Assembly (NCBI RefSeq): GCF_029392855.1
Contig: NZ_CP113945.1
Location: 868,001 to 932,000, forward strand
Direction of reading: 5' to 3'
DNA length: 64,000 nucleotides
Source: Lactobacillus sp. ESL0680
GTDB taxonomy: Bacteria > Bacillota > Bacilli > Lactobacillales > Lactobacillaceae
Shown: positions 11,095-19,742 of the stretch, one piece after another
How positions within the stretch are numbered: the first letter of the stretch is position 1
Layout of the letters: each line of letters starts with the position of its first letter
Translations under genes and position numbers: made by a program
The notes under the pieces: model-generated
What the model saw: only the letters and a program-made list of their open reading frames with translations
The model's database searches: none
Told to the model about the DNA's origin: nothing

Positions 11095-12177
11095 TTGATC
11101 ACAGAGCAAGCACCCGGGAAATTATATATTGCTGGTGAATATGCCGTCTTAGAACAAGATTGCCCGGCAATCTTAGTTGCGGTTAACCAGTTTATTCGGG
11201 TTTCAATTACTAAAAGTAAATCAACAACGGGCTTAATCCATTCTAAGCAATATTCACAGGATTCGATTCACTGGGTACGTAAAGGTACCAAAATGGTAAT
11301 TGATAACCGTGATAATCCCTTTGAATATATCCTAGCAGCAATTTCATATACGGAACGTTATTGTATTGAACAAAACGTTACCATGGAAGTCTATGACTTG
11401 TACGTTAATTCAGATTTAGATTCAGCTGATGGCAAAAAGTATGGTTTGGGCTCCAGTGCGGCGGTAACAGTCGCAACTGTTAAGGCGATTCTGCACTTTT
11501 ATAATGTACCTTTTAGCAATGAATTAGTTTATAAATTGTCCGCCATCTCTCACTATTCAGTTCAGGGTAATGGGTCTGCTGGTGATATTGCTGCCAGTGT
11601 TTATGGCGGCTGGCTGGCTTACCAAACCTTTGATAAGTCGTGGCTGACTAGTGAATTAACCAGCAAGACATTATCAGAAATCGTTAACGAGGCGTGGCCG
11701 GGATTGAAAATCCAATTATTAACGCCACCGGAAGGGATGCACCTAATGATTGGCTGGAGCCAAAAGCCGGCTTCGACATCACGGCTAGTTGATGAAACTA
11801 ACGCGAATCGTGCTGCTTTAAATGGTAAATATCAAGAATTTTTGCGGGCATCACGCGAATGTGTGTTAAAAATGATTACCGGATTTGAACAAAAAAATAT
11901 TGAATTGATTAAAAAACAAATCCGGGTCAATCGTGGTTTATTGCAGCATTTTGCCCAAATTAACCAAATTGCAATTGAAATTCCGCGCCTGTCTAAGTTA
12001 ATCAATATTGCAGAGAGCTTTGGCGGTGCAGCTAAGACTTCTGGCGCTGGTAACGGTGACTGCGGCATTGTAATTGCAGACGGAGCAACCAATGTCGCTG
12101 CCTTAGAAAGTCAGTGGCAGGAAAACGGAATTCAACCCCTCAACTTTCACGTGCACCAAGTTAAACTTGCCCAATAG
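11095..12177 (+). CDS. pmk: phosphomevalonate kinase
   Basis: Phosphorylates 5-phosphomevalonate to the diphosphate, the step between mvk and mvaD. It is a GHMP kinase of 360 aa with APGKLYIAGEYAVLE at residues 6-20, KYGLGSSAAVTVATVKA in the middle, and KTSGAGNGDCGIVIAD near the C-terminus. The start is a TTG at 11095, supported by AGGAG at 11081-11085; no ATG lies in frame nearby upstream. It follows mvaD by 34 nt and precedes fni by 8 nt, so all four mevalonate genes form one transcription unit. Confidence 0.95.
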   Translation: MITEQAPGKLYIAGEYAVLEQDCPAILVAVNQFIRVSITKSKSTTGLIHSKQYSQDSIHWVRKGTKMVIDNRDNPFEYILAAISYTERYCIEQNVTMEVYDLYVNSDLDSADGKKYGLGSSAAVTVATVKAILHFYNVPFSNELVYKLSAISHYSVQGNGSAGDIAASVYGGWLAYQTFDKSWLTSELTSKTLSEIVNEAWPGLKIQLLTPPEGMHLMIGWSQKPASTSRLVDETNANRAALNGKYQEFLRASRECVLKMITGFEQKNIELIKKQIRVNRGLLQHFAQINQIAIEIPRLSKLINIAESFGGAAKTSGAGNGDCGIVIADGATNVAALESQWQENGIQPLNFHVHQVKLAQ

Positions 12178-12185
12178 GAGAAAAA

Positions 12186-13202
12186 ATGTCAATCAGATCT
12201 AAACGTAAAGAAGAACATTTAGTTTTAGCACAAACTTTTTTTCAATCCGAAAAAGCCAATAGTTTTGACCAGCTGCATTTATTGCGGCCGGCATTACCTG
12301 AAACCAAAGTTGACTTAGCTGCAATTAAAACAACAATGTTTGGTAAAGAAATCAATGCTCCCTTCTTCATTAACGCAATGACTGGTGGTTCACCTAAGTC
12401 ACTGACAATTAATAAAGAACTCGGCAAGATTGCTAATCAAACTAAGATGGGGCTGGCTTTAGGTTCTGCTAGTATCTTAGTCAAAGAGCACGCACAGCTT
12501 GATAGTTTTTTGGTTGCCCGTGAGGCCAATCCTGATGGCGTGATTATTGCTAATGTCAATGCTAAGACGGCTCCAAAAGATGCACAAAAAATCGTTGACG
12601 AATTGCAAGCTGATGCTTTGCAAATCCATTTAAATACGGTTCAGGAAATCGCCATGCCTGAAGGTGAACGTGACTTTCACTGGTTAGATAATCTTAAAAA
12701 TCTGCGCCAAGAAATTACCGTTCCAATTATTATTAAAGAAGTTGGCTTCGGCCTTGACCAAGCAACCATTCGGTTATTGAAAAATGAAGGCTTTGAATGG
12801 TTTGACGTTGCCGGCAGCGGCGGCACCAATTTTGCCCAAATTGAAAATGCTCGTAACCAGAATGACCTCTCTTATTTAGAAGATTTAGGTTTGCCAACAG
12901 TTATCGCGGCAATGATGGCTCAAAAAGAAGAAGTTAACCTAATTGTTTCTGGTGGTGTCCGCAATCCTCTCGATGTATTCAAGGGATTATGCCTAGGCGG
13001 TCAATATGTCGGTATTTCTAATGTCTTTTTACAAGCAATGGAACAAAATTCACCGGAATTTTTGTTGCAAATGATTCAGAATTGGCAGCATGAATTAGCT
13101 GGTCTATTAGCAATTTATGGTCAAAAAGATTTGACTAACTTAACAAGTATTAAGCAATATTTTGACCTGCCCTTGCAAGACTTGATTATGCAGTTAAGTT
13201 AA
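12186..13202 (+). CDS. fni: type II isopentenyl-diphosphate delta-isomerase (FMN-dependent)
   Basis: Interconverts IPP and DMAPP using reduced FMN and NAD(P)H. The 338-aa TIM-barrel protein begins SIRSKRKEEHL, the substrate-binding N-terminus of IDI-2, and shows INAMTGGS, VAGSGGTNFAQIEN and SGGVRNPLDVFKG, the flavin phosphate-binding stretches. The glutamine of LQIHLN and the glutamate of MPEGERDF are at the usual metal and catalytic positions. AGGAG lies directly upstream of the ATG. It is last in the mevalonate operon and is followed by a hairpin terminator. Confidence 0.96.
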   Translation: MSIRSKRKEEHLVLAQTFFQSEKANSFDQLHLLRPALPETKVDLAAIKTTMFGKEINAPFFINAMTGGSPKSLTINKELGKIANQTKMGLALGSASILVKEHAQLDSFLVAREANPDGVIIANVNAKTAPKDAQKIVDELQADALQIHLNTVQEIAMPEGERDFHWLDNLKNLRQEITVPIIIKEVGFGLDQATIRLLKNEGFEWFDVAGSGGTNFAQIENARNQNDLSYLEDLGLPTVIAAMMAQKEEVNLIVSGGVRNPLDVFKGLCLGGQYVGISNVFLQAMEQNSPEFLLQMIQNWQHELAGLLAIYGQKDLTNLTSIKQYFDLPLQDLIMQLS

Positions 13203-13242
13203 ATACTTTACATAATCAAAATTATGACAGATTATTAAATTT

Positions 13243-13283
13243 AGGACTAGCTTCCAATATTTTATTGAAGGCTAGTCCTTTTT
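13243..13283 (+). terminator. terminator of the mevalonate operon
   Basis: AGGACTAGC at 13243-13251 pairs perfectly with GCTAGTCCT at 13271-13279 and is followed by a T-run. It lies 40 nt past the fni stop. Confidence 0.85.
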
Positions 13284-13301
13284 AGATTAGTAATTGGGCA
13301 T

Positions 13302-13335
13302 AAAAAAGAAGTTCTAAATTAGAACTTCTTTTTTT
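13302..13335 (-). terminator. terminator of the dehydrogenase/flavin reductase operon
   Basis: AAAAAAGAAGTTCT, then AAATT, then AGAACTTCTTTTTT form a perfect stem with A/T flanks on both sides. It directly abuts the stop of the 605-aa reductase. It can act in both directions. Confidence 0.85.
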
Positions 13336-15153
13336 CTATTTAGCTTTATTTAGTGCATCTTTGACGGCGTCTTTTAAACCGCGGCTTGTATTAGAGGCAC
13401 CCGAAACTGCATCAACATCCACAGAATTTTCTTGAACCATTTTTTGTGGTAATTCTTTGATTGCCTTTAAGCCGTAATCATCGGATTCTGCTTGTTTCAA
13501 AACTTCAACATTCTTTAAATTCTTTTCCTTGTCGACAGTCACTCTGACAACAATCTCGTCCCCCATACCTTGTATGGATTTGCCAATATATTGGTTAGGT
13601 CCTGTTGGGTAATCTTCCTTTTTTATATCAGAAATTAATGATTTAGGTGTTCGTGGCTTATTTAATTTATCAGCAACACAAATTCCATCACAATTACCAT
13701 TATCATCCTTGGGATGAGCCGCATTTTGACCTGCAATTTTGCCAAAGATCAAGCAGTCACCAAGGTCAGAACCACCTTGGTATAAGTTAGACATGTTGCT
13801 GCCTAATTCACCTGCACCATATAAATGTGGAATTGGCTTATGTTCAGGATCAAGAATTTCTGCTCGCGCATTTCTTCTTGGACCAGCTTCTGACCAGCCA
13901 ATTGTTTGAACAAGTGGCACTGCATAATATGGACCTGTCTTATCAAATGCAGTCAAGGTTTCTGGGGCGCGATGGAAAGCATAATCATATTGCTTTTCCG
14001 CAAATAGATTAAACTCATCAATTGTCTGCTGTAATTTTTCAAAAGTTACCCCCATTTTATCTGCCAATTCAGAGACAGTATCACCTTTCACAACTGAATT
14101 AAGCGCCTTATTATCAGGGAATGTATCAATCTTGCTAATCTGGTCATATTGCTTTTGGTCAAAGACAAAGTATGGGTGAATTGGATTCAACGGCTTATAC
14201 CATGACCCATGGTTTTCAATATAACCTTCACGTGCTGCTTGATCTTCTTTAAAGTAACGCGTACCATCATCACCCACAGTAAAGATACTACCAGTAAAGA
14301 AAATTGGGTTGCCCATGTAAAATGGTGCACGTTTCATACCTAGTTCGTAAAATGCAAATGATTGTTGCATTCCTCCACCGGCATACATTGACATATGCCA
14401 CATATCTGCTCCAACTTCGTGGGCGAGGTCAATTCCCTTACCTTTGTTATACAGTGTTCCCAAAGGAACTAGTTTATTCGAGCCGATATAATCTTGAATC
14501 TTTTGCGGATTATTTTCGATCCCACCTGTTGCCAATACAACACCATTTTTAGCATAAATGTTTAGCAAAACATGATCGCGCTCAATTTGCGCACCAACTA
14601 CTTTTTTATTTGGCAATTGCAATAAGTGCTTCACAGGTGACGAATACCATACGTCAATCTGATCGCTGCGATCTAAAACATTTTGTCTTAAAGCATTCCA
14701 TAATGAAGCATTAAAAATCCCCGGCTTCAAGGTAATCATGTCATAGCTCTTAGCACCCGGAAGATCAGGATGATCCGCAATTACAGCATCTTCAGGAAGT
14801 CCTAAAATCGTCTTATAACTAACGGGATTAGCAACACCCAAATATTTTTGGAAATATTCTTTCATGTGAGTAATTCCATGCACAACTGTATTTTCAATTT
14901 CGGGATCAATTTCAAAGTGTTGTGCTAAATGCTCATAATAATTACGATAATCAGCTTCATTGCTGCTATAACCAACTAGTTCAGCTGCATATCTAGTATT
15001 GCCGCCTTCATGACCTTCTGGAGCTGAATCAACAATTAAAACCTTTGCACCACTATCTGCAGCAAACCGAGCAGCAGTCGCACCGGCACCACCAAAGCCT
15101 AAAACAACTACATCATAGCTGGCATCGTAATATGTATTTTTATTTACAATCAT
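13336..15153 (-). CDS. FAD-dependent reductase with C-terminal FMN-binding domain
   Basis: A 605-aa flavoprotein of the fumarate reductase/succinate dehydrogenase A superfamily, without a signal peptide. The Rossmann motif VVVLGFGGAGATAA is at residues 15-28. The acidic FAD-ribose position is followed by GHEGGNTRYAAEL, and GAGELGSNMSNLYQGGSDLG caps the FAD domain. Residues about 510-605 form an FMN_bind domain ending in DAVSGASNTS, where Ser587 is the expected ApbE flavinylation residue. The NR-LGG arginine that binds the substrate carboxylate in fumarate reductases is absent (NLYQGGSD), so I do not call it fumarate reductase. A cysteine pair in NCDGICVAD is unusual. It is third in the operon, 22 nt after the 550-aa paralogue. 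The substrate is unknown; an enoate or hydroxycinnamate-like acceptor is inference. Confidence 0.85.
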   Translation of the reverse strand: MIVNKNTYYDASYDVVVLGFGGAGATAARFAADSGAKVLIVDSAPEGHEGGNTRYAAELVGYSSNEADYRNYYEHLAQHFEIDPEIENTVVHGITHMKEYFQKYLGVANPVSYKTILGLPEDAVIADHPDLPGAKSYDMITLKPGIFNASLWNALRQNVLDRSDQIDVWYSSPVKHLLQLPNKKVVGAQIERDHVLLNIYAKNGVVLATGGIENNPQKIQDYIGSNKLVPLGTLYNKGKGIDLAHEVGADMWHMSMYAGGGMQQSFAFYELGMKRAPFYMGNPIFFTGSIFTVGDDGTRYFKEDQAAREGYIENHGSWYKPLNPIHPYFVFDQKQYDQISKIDTFPDNKALNSVVKGDTVSELADKMGVTFEKLQQTIDEFNLFAEKQYDYAFHRAPETLTAFDKTGPYYAVPLVQTIGWSEAGPRRNARAEILDPEHKPIPHLYGAGELGSNMSNLYQGGSDLGDCLIFGKIAGQNAAHPKDDNGNCDGICVADKLNKPRTPKSLISDIKKEDYPTGPNQYIGKSIQGMGDEIVVRVTVDKEKNLKNVEVLKQAESDDYGLKAIKELPQKMVQENSVDVDAVSGASNTSRGLKDAVKDALNKAK

Positions 15154-15175
15154 TATTTTTTACCTCAATTACTTA

Positions 15176-16828
15176 TTAAAGTGCCGTATTTTTAGCATAA
15201 CTTGCCGCATTATTACCAGCAATTCTGCCGAACACAGTACAAGTAGTAAGCATTGTTCCCGTTGAAGGATAAGTATGAACAAAAATTTGTCCAGTAGCAG
15301 ATTCACCAGCTGCATAAACTCCAGCAATTGGCTTATTAGAAACATCCAATACTTGAGCATTTGTATTAATCTTTAGACCGCCAAACCCAGCAACAGTTGT
15401 TGGGTAGCCTTCGATTACGTAATATGGTCCTTCTTGGGCAATCGGCTTAATATCATCTCTACCAAAATCCGAATCTTCTTTACCAGCAAAGGAATTATAG
15501 CGAGAGACTGTCTCTTTAATCACTTGCTTATCACAACCAACTACTTGAGCAACATCGTCCAGTGAAGTACATTTTTTTGCTTCCGGCAAGTTAGCAGCTA
15601 CCTTATAGGATTCATTATCTTTATCAAATATCCAGAAAAACCTGTTGCCATCAGATTTAAGAGCATCATTATACATTAAAGAATAATGTTGTCCTTCTTT
15701 AGTGAAACGCTTGCCCAAATTATTTACTGCTAATGTTCTGCCTAAGACAACTAATGAATTAGCTGCACCACCAACTGATAGATAATTAGCAGTCATGATT
15801 CCCATTACACCGTCTTTAAATTCTGAAGCAGCGTGTAAATTTTCGGTAAGCTTAAGATAATCAGCATCATTGTATGGTGTTGACATTGAACGAGTACCCT
15901 TAGCACTTGGTGCATATTTATCACGAGTTTTTCTCGAACCATCAAAACCGCCAACTGCAATTACTACAGACTTGCATGTAATATTATAATCATCATATTT
16001 ACCTACAGTAACTACACCTGTGATTTGTTGATTGTCAGTTTTAATTTCTTCAGAACTTTGATCGTATAAGACAGGTATCTGCAATTCTTCGATGCGTTTA
16101 AGAAGTGGTGCCATAATTGCTACAGGTCCTAGCTTAAAATTGATATGTGTCCGTGGCTTCTTAGAAATTCCTAGCGGCATTGCTGAAAATTCCACACCAT
16201 ATTTATCAGCATAATAATCAACCGCAGCTCCTGAATTATCAGCTATTGTTTTAACTAAATCATGATCGATTTCGCCACCATCTTTTTGCGCGAAGTCCTC
16301 ATAAAACTGCAGTAAATTTTCAGGATCATTATCTTGTTCCTTATTAAATTTACTACCAGTAGCGTACATGAAGCCGCCTGAAACAACGGAATTACCGCCC
16401 AAGCGTCCCGTCTTTTCAATTAAAACAACATCTGCTCCCTTTTCTTTAGCTGTGATGGCCGCATTTAATCCTGCCAGTCCTGAACCCAAAACGACTACAT
16501 CTGTATTAATTTCATGTTCTTTCTTAGTGATTTTTTCTGGAGTAGAATAATCAGTTGTTTCTGCTCCGGCATCAGTTAAAGCAGCTCTAGTCGCATTTAA
16601 AATACCGTTTGAAGTAAAAGTTGCACCAGTTATTGCATCAACTGCAGTTGACTGATTAGCAACAATTTTTTCAGGAATTAATTTTAGCGCATTATCTGAA
16701 AGCAGTGCTGTTTCTTGATGATCAGTCACTTTGATTGCTGATATTTGGCTATTCTTTACAGAAACTGTTACTTCGATATTAGCATTATGCCCCTGGGCAC
16801 TTCCTTGATATGTTCCGTCTTTGATCAT
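15176..16828 (-). CDS. FAD-dependent reductase with N-terminal FMN-binding domain
   Basis: A 550-aa cytosolic flavoprotein related to the next gene but with the reverse domain order. An FMN_bind domain at residues 1-85 carries DAITGATFTS, with Thr70 as the expected covalent FMN site. A fumarate-reductase-like FAD domain follows, with VVVLGSGLAGLNAA at residues 111-124 and GGNSVVSGGFMYATG. The C-terminal FAD cap reads YAAGESATGQIFVHTYPSTG where true fumarate reductases have HGxNRLGGN, so the carboxylate-binding Arg is missing. NADH:acceptor reductases of this layout (for example hydroxycinnamate or urocanate reductases) use diverse unsaturated acids. It follows the alcohol dehydrogenase by 15 nt. 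Family assignment is firm; the substrate is not known. Confidence 0.87.
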   Translation of the reverse strand: MIKDGTYQGSAQGHNANIEVTVSVKNSQISAIKVTDHQETALLSDNALKLIPEKIVANQSTAVDAITGATFTSNGILNATRAALTDAGAETTDYSTPEKITKKEHEINTDVVVLGSGLAGLNAAITAKEKGADVVLIEKTGRLGGNSVVSGGFMYATGSKFNKEQDNDPENLLQFYEDFAQKDGGEIDHDLVKTIADNSGAAVDYYADKYGVEFSAMPLGISKKPRTHINFKLGPVAIMAPLLKRIEELQIPVLYDQSSEEIKTDNQQITGVVTVGKYDDYNITCKSVVIAVGGFDGSRKTRDKYAPSAKGTRSMSTPYNDADYLKLTENLHAASEFKDGVMGIMTANYLSVGGAANSLVVLGRTLAVNNLGKRFTKEGQHYSLMYNDALKSDGNRFFWIFDKDNESYKVAANLPEAKKCTSLDDVAQVVGCDKQVIKETVSRYNSFAGKEDSDFGRDDIKPIAQEGPYYVIEGYPTTVAGFGGLKINTNAQVLDVSNKPIAGVYAAGESATGQIFVHTYPSTGTMLTTCTVFGRIAGNNAASYAKNTAL

Positions 16829-16843
16829 TATAATCTCCTGTTT

Positions 16844-17965
16844 CTATGCTTGATATTGGTCATCAAAAACAATAATTGGTTTAATTGTAGTACCTGCAAC
16901 TGAATCTTTAATTGCTTGGTTAATTTCTTCTGGCTTATAAAACTTAACAATCTTATCAATTGGAAATTTACCTGAACGGTACAAATCAATCATTTCCGGA
17001 ATAAATTCTTGCGGGACAGAGTCTCCCTCAATAACACCGGTAATGCTCTTTGAAAACGATAGAATATCAATCATTGGACTAAGTTCTTTAATTGTCTTGG
17101 TTCCCATTGCCACCACTGCAAATTGTCCCTTAATTGTTAAAGCGGTCAAGCCTGCCTTCATAACATCAGGTTCACCAGTGGTATCAATTACATAATTCAA
17201 TCCTTCAGAGCCAACTATTTTTTGAATTTCTTCAATCATATTCTCTTTAGTATTGTTGATTGTCTCTGTTGCACCAAATTCCTTAGCCATTTCTAAGCGC
17301 ATGTCGTTCTTGTCAATTGCAATTACGTGCTTACAATTAGAAACAGCCGCACCCATTACGGCTGATAATCCTACTGAGCCTGTCCCTAGTACTGCTAAGT
17401 TAGAACCAACTTCTGGCTTTAAGGAATTCAATACTGTTCCCGCACCAGTCATATAGCCACAACCGAGAGGGCCAGCAATTCTTAAGTCCAAGTCATCGGG
17501 AACTTTAACTAAATTGTTAACGTTAGCTACTATATGATCGCCAAATGAGGATTGACCAAAGAAATTACCAATATCCTGCCCATCCTGCTTGTGTAAACGA
17601 TAGGTGCCATCGCCCATTGCACCACCACTAGTGTTAAGCTTGTTAAAGTTAACACATGATCCGGGCAAGCCACTACGGCAAAACTTACATGTACCGTCTG
17701 ATGCAAAGCCGACCGCAACATGATCGCCCTTCTTAAAAGCGGTCACATTAGGTCCTACTTTTTCAACAATTCCCGCACCTTCATGTCCCAAAATCACTGG
17801 TAATTGGATTGGAAAGCCACCATCTTGAAATTCAATATCACTATGACAAATTCCTGATGCAACGGTCTTAATTAAGACTTCATTACTCTTGGGATCATCT
17901 AAAACAACATTTTCTAAATCTAAATCTTTTGTTTGCTCATTTAAAACAGCCGCTTTAATTTGCAT
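16844..17965 (-). CDS. zinc-dependent alcohol dehydrogenase (MDR family)
   Basis: An NAD-dependent medium-chain dehydrogenase of 373 aa. I use the ATG at 17965 (GAGG 8 nt upstream), which gives the standard MQIKAAVLNE start, rather than 16 extra upstream codons. Catalytic zinc ligands are Cys40 (GICHSD), His61-Glu62 (LGHEGAG) and Cys169 (PLGCGYMTG). The Rossmann motif VLGTGSVG spans residues 192-199, and Asp218 (IAIDKN) predicts NAD over NADP. In the structural zinc loop only Cys93, Cys96 and Cys104 are present; Asp90 takes the place of the first cysteine. It resembles aryl-alcohol dehydrogenases. It leads the operon with the two flavin reductases, suggesting oxidation or reduction of one shared class of compound. 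Confidence 0.9.
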   Translation of the reverse strand: MQIKAAVLNEQTKDLDLENVVLDDPKSNEVLIKTVASGICHSDIEFQDGGFPIQLPVILGHEGAGIVEKVGPNVTAFKKGDHVAVGFASDGTCKFCRSGLPGSCVNFNKLNTSGGAMGDGTYRLHKQDGQDIGNFFGQSSFGDHIVANVNNLVKVPDDLDLRIAGPLGCGYMTGAGTVLNSLKPEVGSNLAVLGTGSVGLSAVMGAAVSNCKHVIAIDKNDMRLEMAKEFGATETINNTKENMIEEIQKIVGSEGLNYVIDTTGEPDVMKAGLTALTIKGQFAVVAMGTKTIKELSPMIDILSFSKSITGVIEGDSVPQEFIPEMIDLYRSGKFPIDKIVKFYKPEEINQAIKDSVAGTTIKPIIVFDDQYQA

Positions 17966-18012
17966 AATACATGCCTCTTCTAAACTAAAACTATATTTAA
18001 TAAGTATTAACA

Positions 18013-18041
18013 AGTTTACTTTATCACATAAGCGCTTACAA
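18013..18041 (-). promoter_or_regulatory. promoter of the dehydrogenase/reductase operon with cre-like site
   Basis: On the minus strand TTGTAA (18041-18036), a 17-nt spacer and TAAACT (18018-18013) make a good sigma-70 promoter 48 nt before the adh ATG. The palindrome TGTAAGCGCTTATG at 18040-18027 overlaps the -35. It matches the CcpA cre pattern except for the last two bases. This implies catabolite control, but no binding data exist here. Confidence 0.62.
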
Positions 18042-18160
18042 TTGAATAAGATTTTACATAAAATTAATTTTTATCGAAATATTTTTTTATTTAGCACAAT
18101 AAAACAGGCATTTTTTCAATGTCTGTTAAGTGTAATGCAAATGACCTAAATTATGACATT

Positions 18161-18193
18161 AAAAAAGAACAAGCATATTTGCTTGTTCTTTTT
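18161..18193 (-). terminator. terminator after the nitroreductase gene
   Basis: AAAAAAGAACAAGC, ATATTT, GCTTGTTCTTTTT: a perfect stem with a T-run, immediately after the stop of the minus-strand nitroreductase. It separates that unit from the adh promoter. Confidence 0.88.
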
Positions 18194-18931
18194 CTATTTC
18201 AATTCAAAACCTTGTTTTTGCAAAAATGCCCCCACATCAGGCCTTCTTACCTCGCTAAAGAAATCAATATTCTTCTGCAGCCAGTCGGTTTGCTGCTGGT
18301 TACTATTCCGAGCAGCATAATATTCAGCAGTCACCTGCTGATAATTACTTAAATCAGTGAACTTTGTTTTGTCGTAGATATTTTGGGCAACTTTTTGCTC
18401 GAGTGCCATTCGCGGCTTGACCTCATTCTTCTTAGTCGGAACGCCGATTGTCATCCCTAAAATAGGCACAGTAAACTCTGGTAATTCTAGGATTTCACTG
18501 ACTTGTTCCAAATCATTCCGAATCCCCCCGATATAACAAATTCCCAAATCAAGTCCTTCAGCTGCAACTGCCATATTCTGTGCTGCAATCGTTGCATCAA
18601 CTACACTGACTAACAGTGCTTCCATATTTTTAATGCCTGCCAGTGATAGCTTGGCTTGTTCTAAAAGACACTTTTGCCGGTACAAATCCGCAACGAAAAC
18701 GTAAAAGGCACCACTGTGCACCACATATTCTGGACAATTGGCAATTTCACCTAATCGTTGGCGTTTTTGCTCGTCCGTAATTTCAATGATTGAAAATGCC
18801 TGGACAAAATTCGACGATGATGCACTATTAGCAGCCTTGAGTAGCTCTTGTTTAGTTGCAGCTGGCAAAGCTTCATCGACAAATGAACGGACGGATACAT
18901 GTTGTGTCATTTTTTGAATAAAATCATTCAC
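18194..18931 (-). CDS. NfsA-like FMN nitroreductase
   Basis: A 245-aa protein of the nitroreductase superfamily, NADPH-dependent NfsA/FRP type. The N-terminal SVRSFVDEALPAATKQEL carries the FMN-phosphate Arg-Ser-Phe, SASSSNFVQAFS contacts flavin, and AAEGLDLGICYIGGIRND with LPILG-like VPILGMTIGVP forms the C-terminal flavin site. Such enzymes reduce nitroaromatics, quinones or azo dyes with two electrons; the physiological substrate is unknown. It is the last gene of a minus-strand run that starts at 22828 and ends at a strong hairpin. A 29-nt gap separates it from the HAD gene upstream. Confidence 0.9.
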   Translation of the reverse strand: MNDFIQKMTQHVSVRSFVDEALPAATKQELLKAANSASSSNFVQAFSIIEITDEQKRQRLGEIANCPEYVVHSGAFYVFVADLYRQKCLLEQAKLSLAGIKNMEALLVSVVDATIAAQNMAVAAEGLDLGICYIGGIRNDLEQVSEILELPEFTVPILGMTIGVPTKKNEVKPRMALEQKVAQNIYDKTKFTDLSNYQQVTAEYYAARNSNQQQTDWLQKNIDFFSEVRRPDVGAFLQKQGFELK

Positions 18932-18960
18932 TATTCTTAATTCCTTCTTAAAATGTTAAG

Positions 18961-19737
18961 TTAATTCAATAGGTGCCAAATTTCTTTTTGGACAGCACTG
19001 TCATTACTGGAACCAATAATTCGGTCTGCGGCACTTTTAGCACTTGGCAAAGCTGTGCCAGTCGCGTAACCACGACCAACATATTTAAGCATGCCAACAT
19101 CGTTGCCACTGTCACCAAACGCAATCATCTCACGCGGATTAATCCCGAGTTTCTTACTTAAATACTGTAAGCCGACAGCTTTATTCATACCTTTAGTTGA
19201 CATGTCAATCGAACCGGCAGAACCGGAAACAAAGCCCAGATTAGGATAATTGCGTTTCAGTTCGGCTAACATTTGTGGCATTTTGGCTTCAGCGACATCA
19301 AAAGTAACTTTAAAGACCTGATCGTCTAAGTGCTCAAAGTCTTTTACTAGGGTAATTTTGTGATAGTACTTGCGCAATTCTTCAATCGATTCAGGATCTA
19401 GTACGTATGCACTGAGCAATCCAGAAACAACGGCTTTTTCTTTATATTGGTGCGTAATCTGCAAAATTGTCCGCAAATCACTATCAGATAAGCTATCGGT
19501 ATGAATTACTTGCTTACCTTTAGCAACCAGTGCCCCATTTTCAGCGACAAAATAAATTTGATTCGCTACTTCAGGAAAGCGAGTTACTAGATTTTCATAC
19601 TGATTACCACTCGCAACTACAAATTTAATATCACGTTCCTGCATAATCTTAAATTCGCGCAAAAACAGGTCGACGTCATAGGTCTTGGCATCAGTCAGCC
19701 AAGTACCATCCATATCTGTTGCAATTAACTTAATCAT
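18961..19737 (-). CDS. Cof-type HAD family hydrolase
   Basis: A 258-aa phosphatase of the haloacid dehalogenase superfamily, class IIB. The nucleophile motif is IATDMDGTWL at residues 5-14 (Asp8 nucleophile, Asp10 acid/base). The C2 cap lies in the middle, and the late motif MIAFGDSGNDVGMLKYVGRGYATG carries the Mg2+-binding aspartates. Members dephosphorylate sugar phosphates, FMN or pyridoxal phosphate; the sequence does not show which. It sits 5 nt downstream of the rRNA methylase and is probably cotranscribed. Confidence 0.92.
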   Translation of the reverse strand: MIKLIATDMDGTWLTDAKTYDVDLFLREFKIMQERDIKFVVASGNQYENLVTRFPEVANQIYFVAENGALVAKGKQVIHTDSLSDSDLRTILQITHQYKEKAVVSGLLSAYVLDPESIEELRKYYHKITLVKDFEHLDDQVFKVTFDVAEAKMPQMLAELKRNYPNLGFVSGSAGSIDMSTKGMNKAVGLQYLSKKLGINPREMIAFGDSGNDVGMLKYVGRGYATGTALPSAKSAADRIIGSSNDSAVQKEIWHLLN

Positions 19738-19742
19738 TTTAA

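Noticed and set aside
13336-16828. Calling both flavoproteins fumarate reductase
   Set aside because: The carboxylate-binding Arg in the NR-LGG region is absent in both and no membrane or heme partner is encoded, so only the family name is supported.
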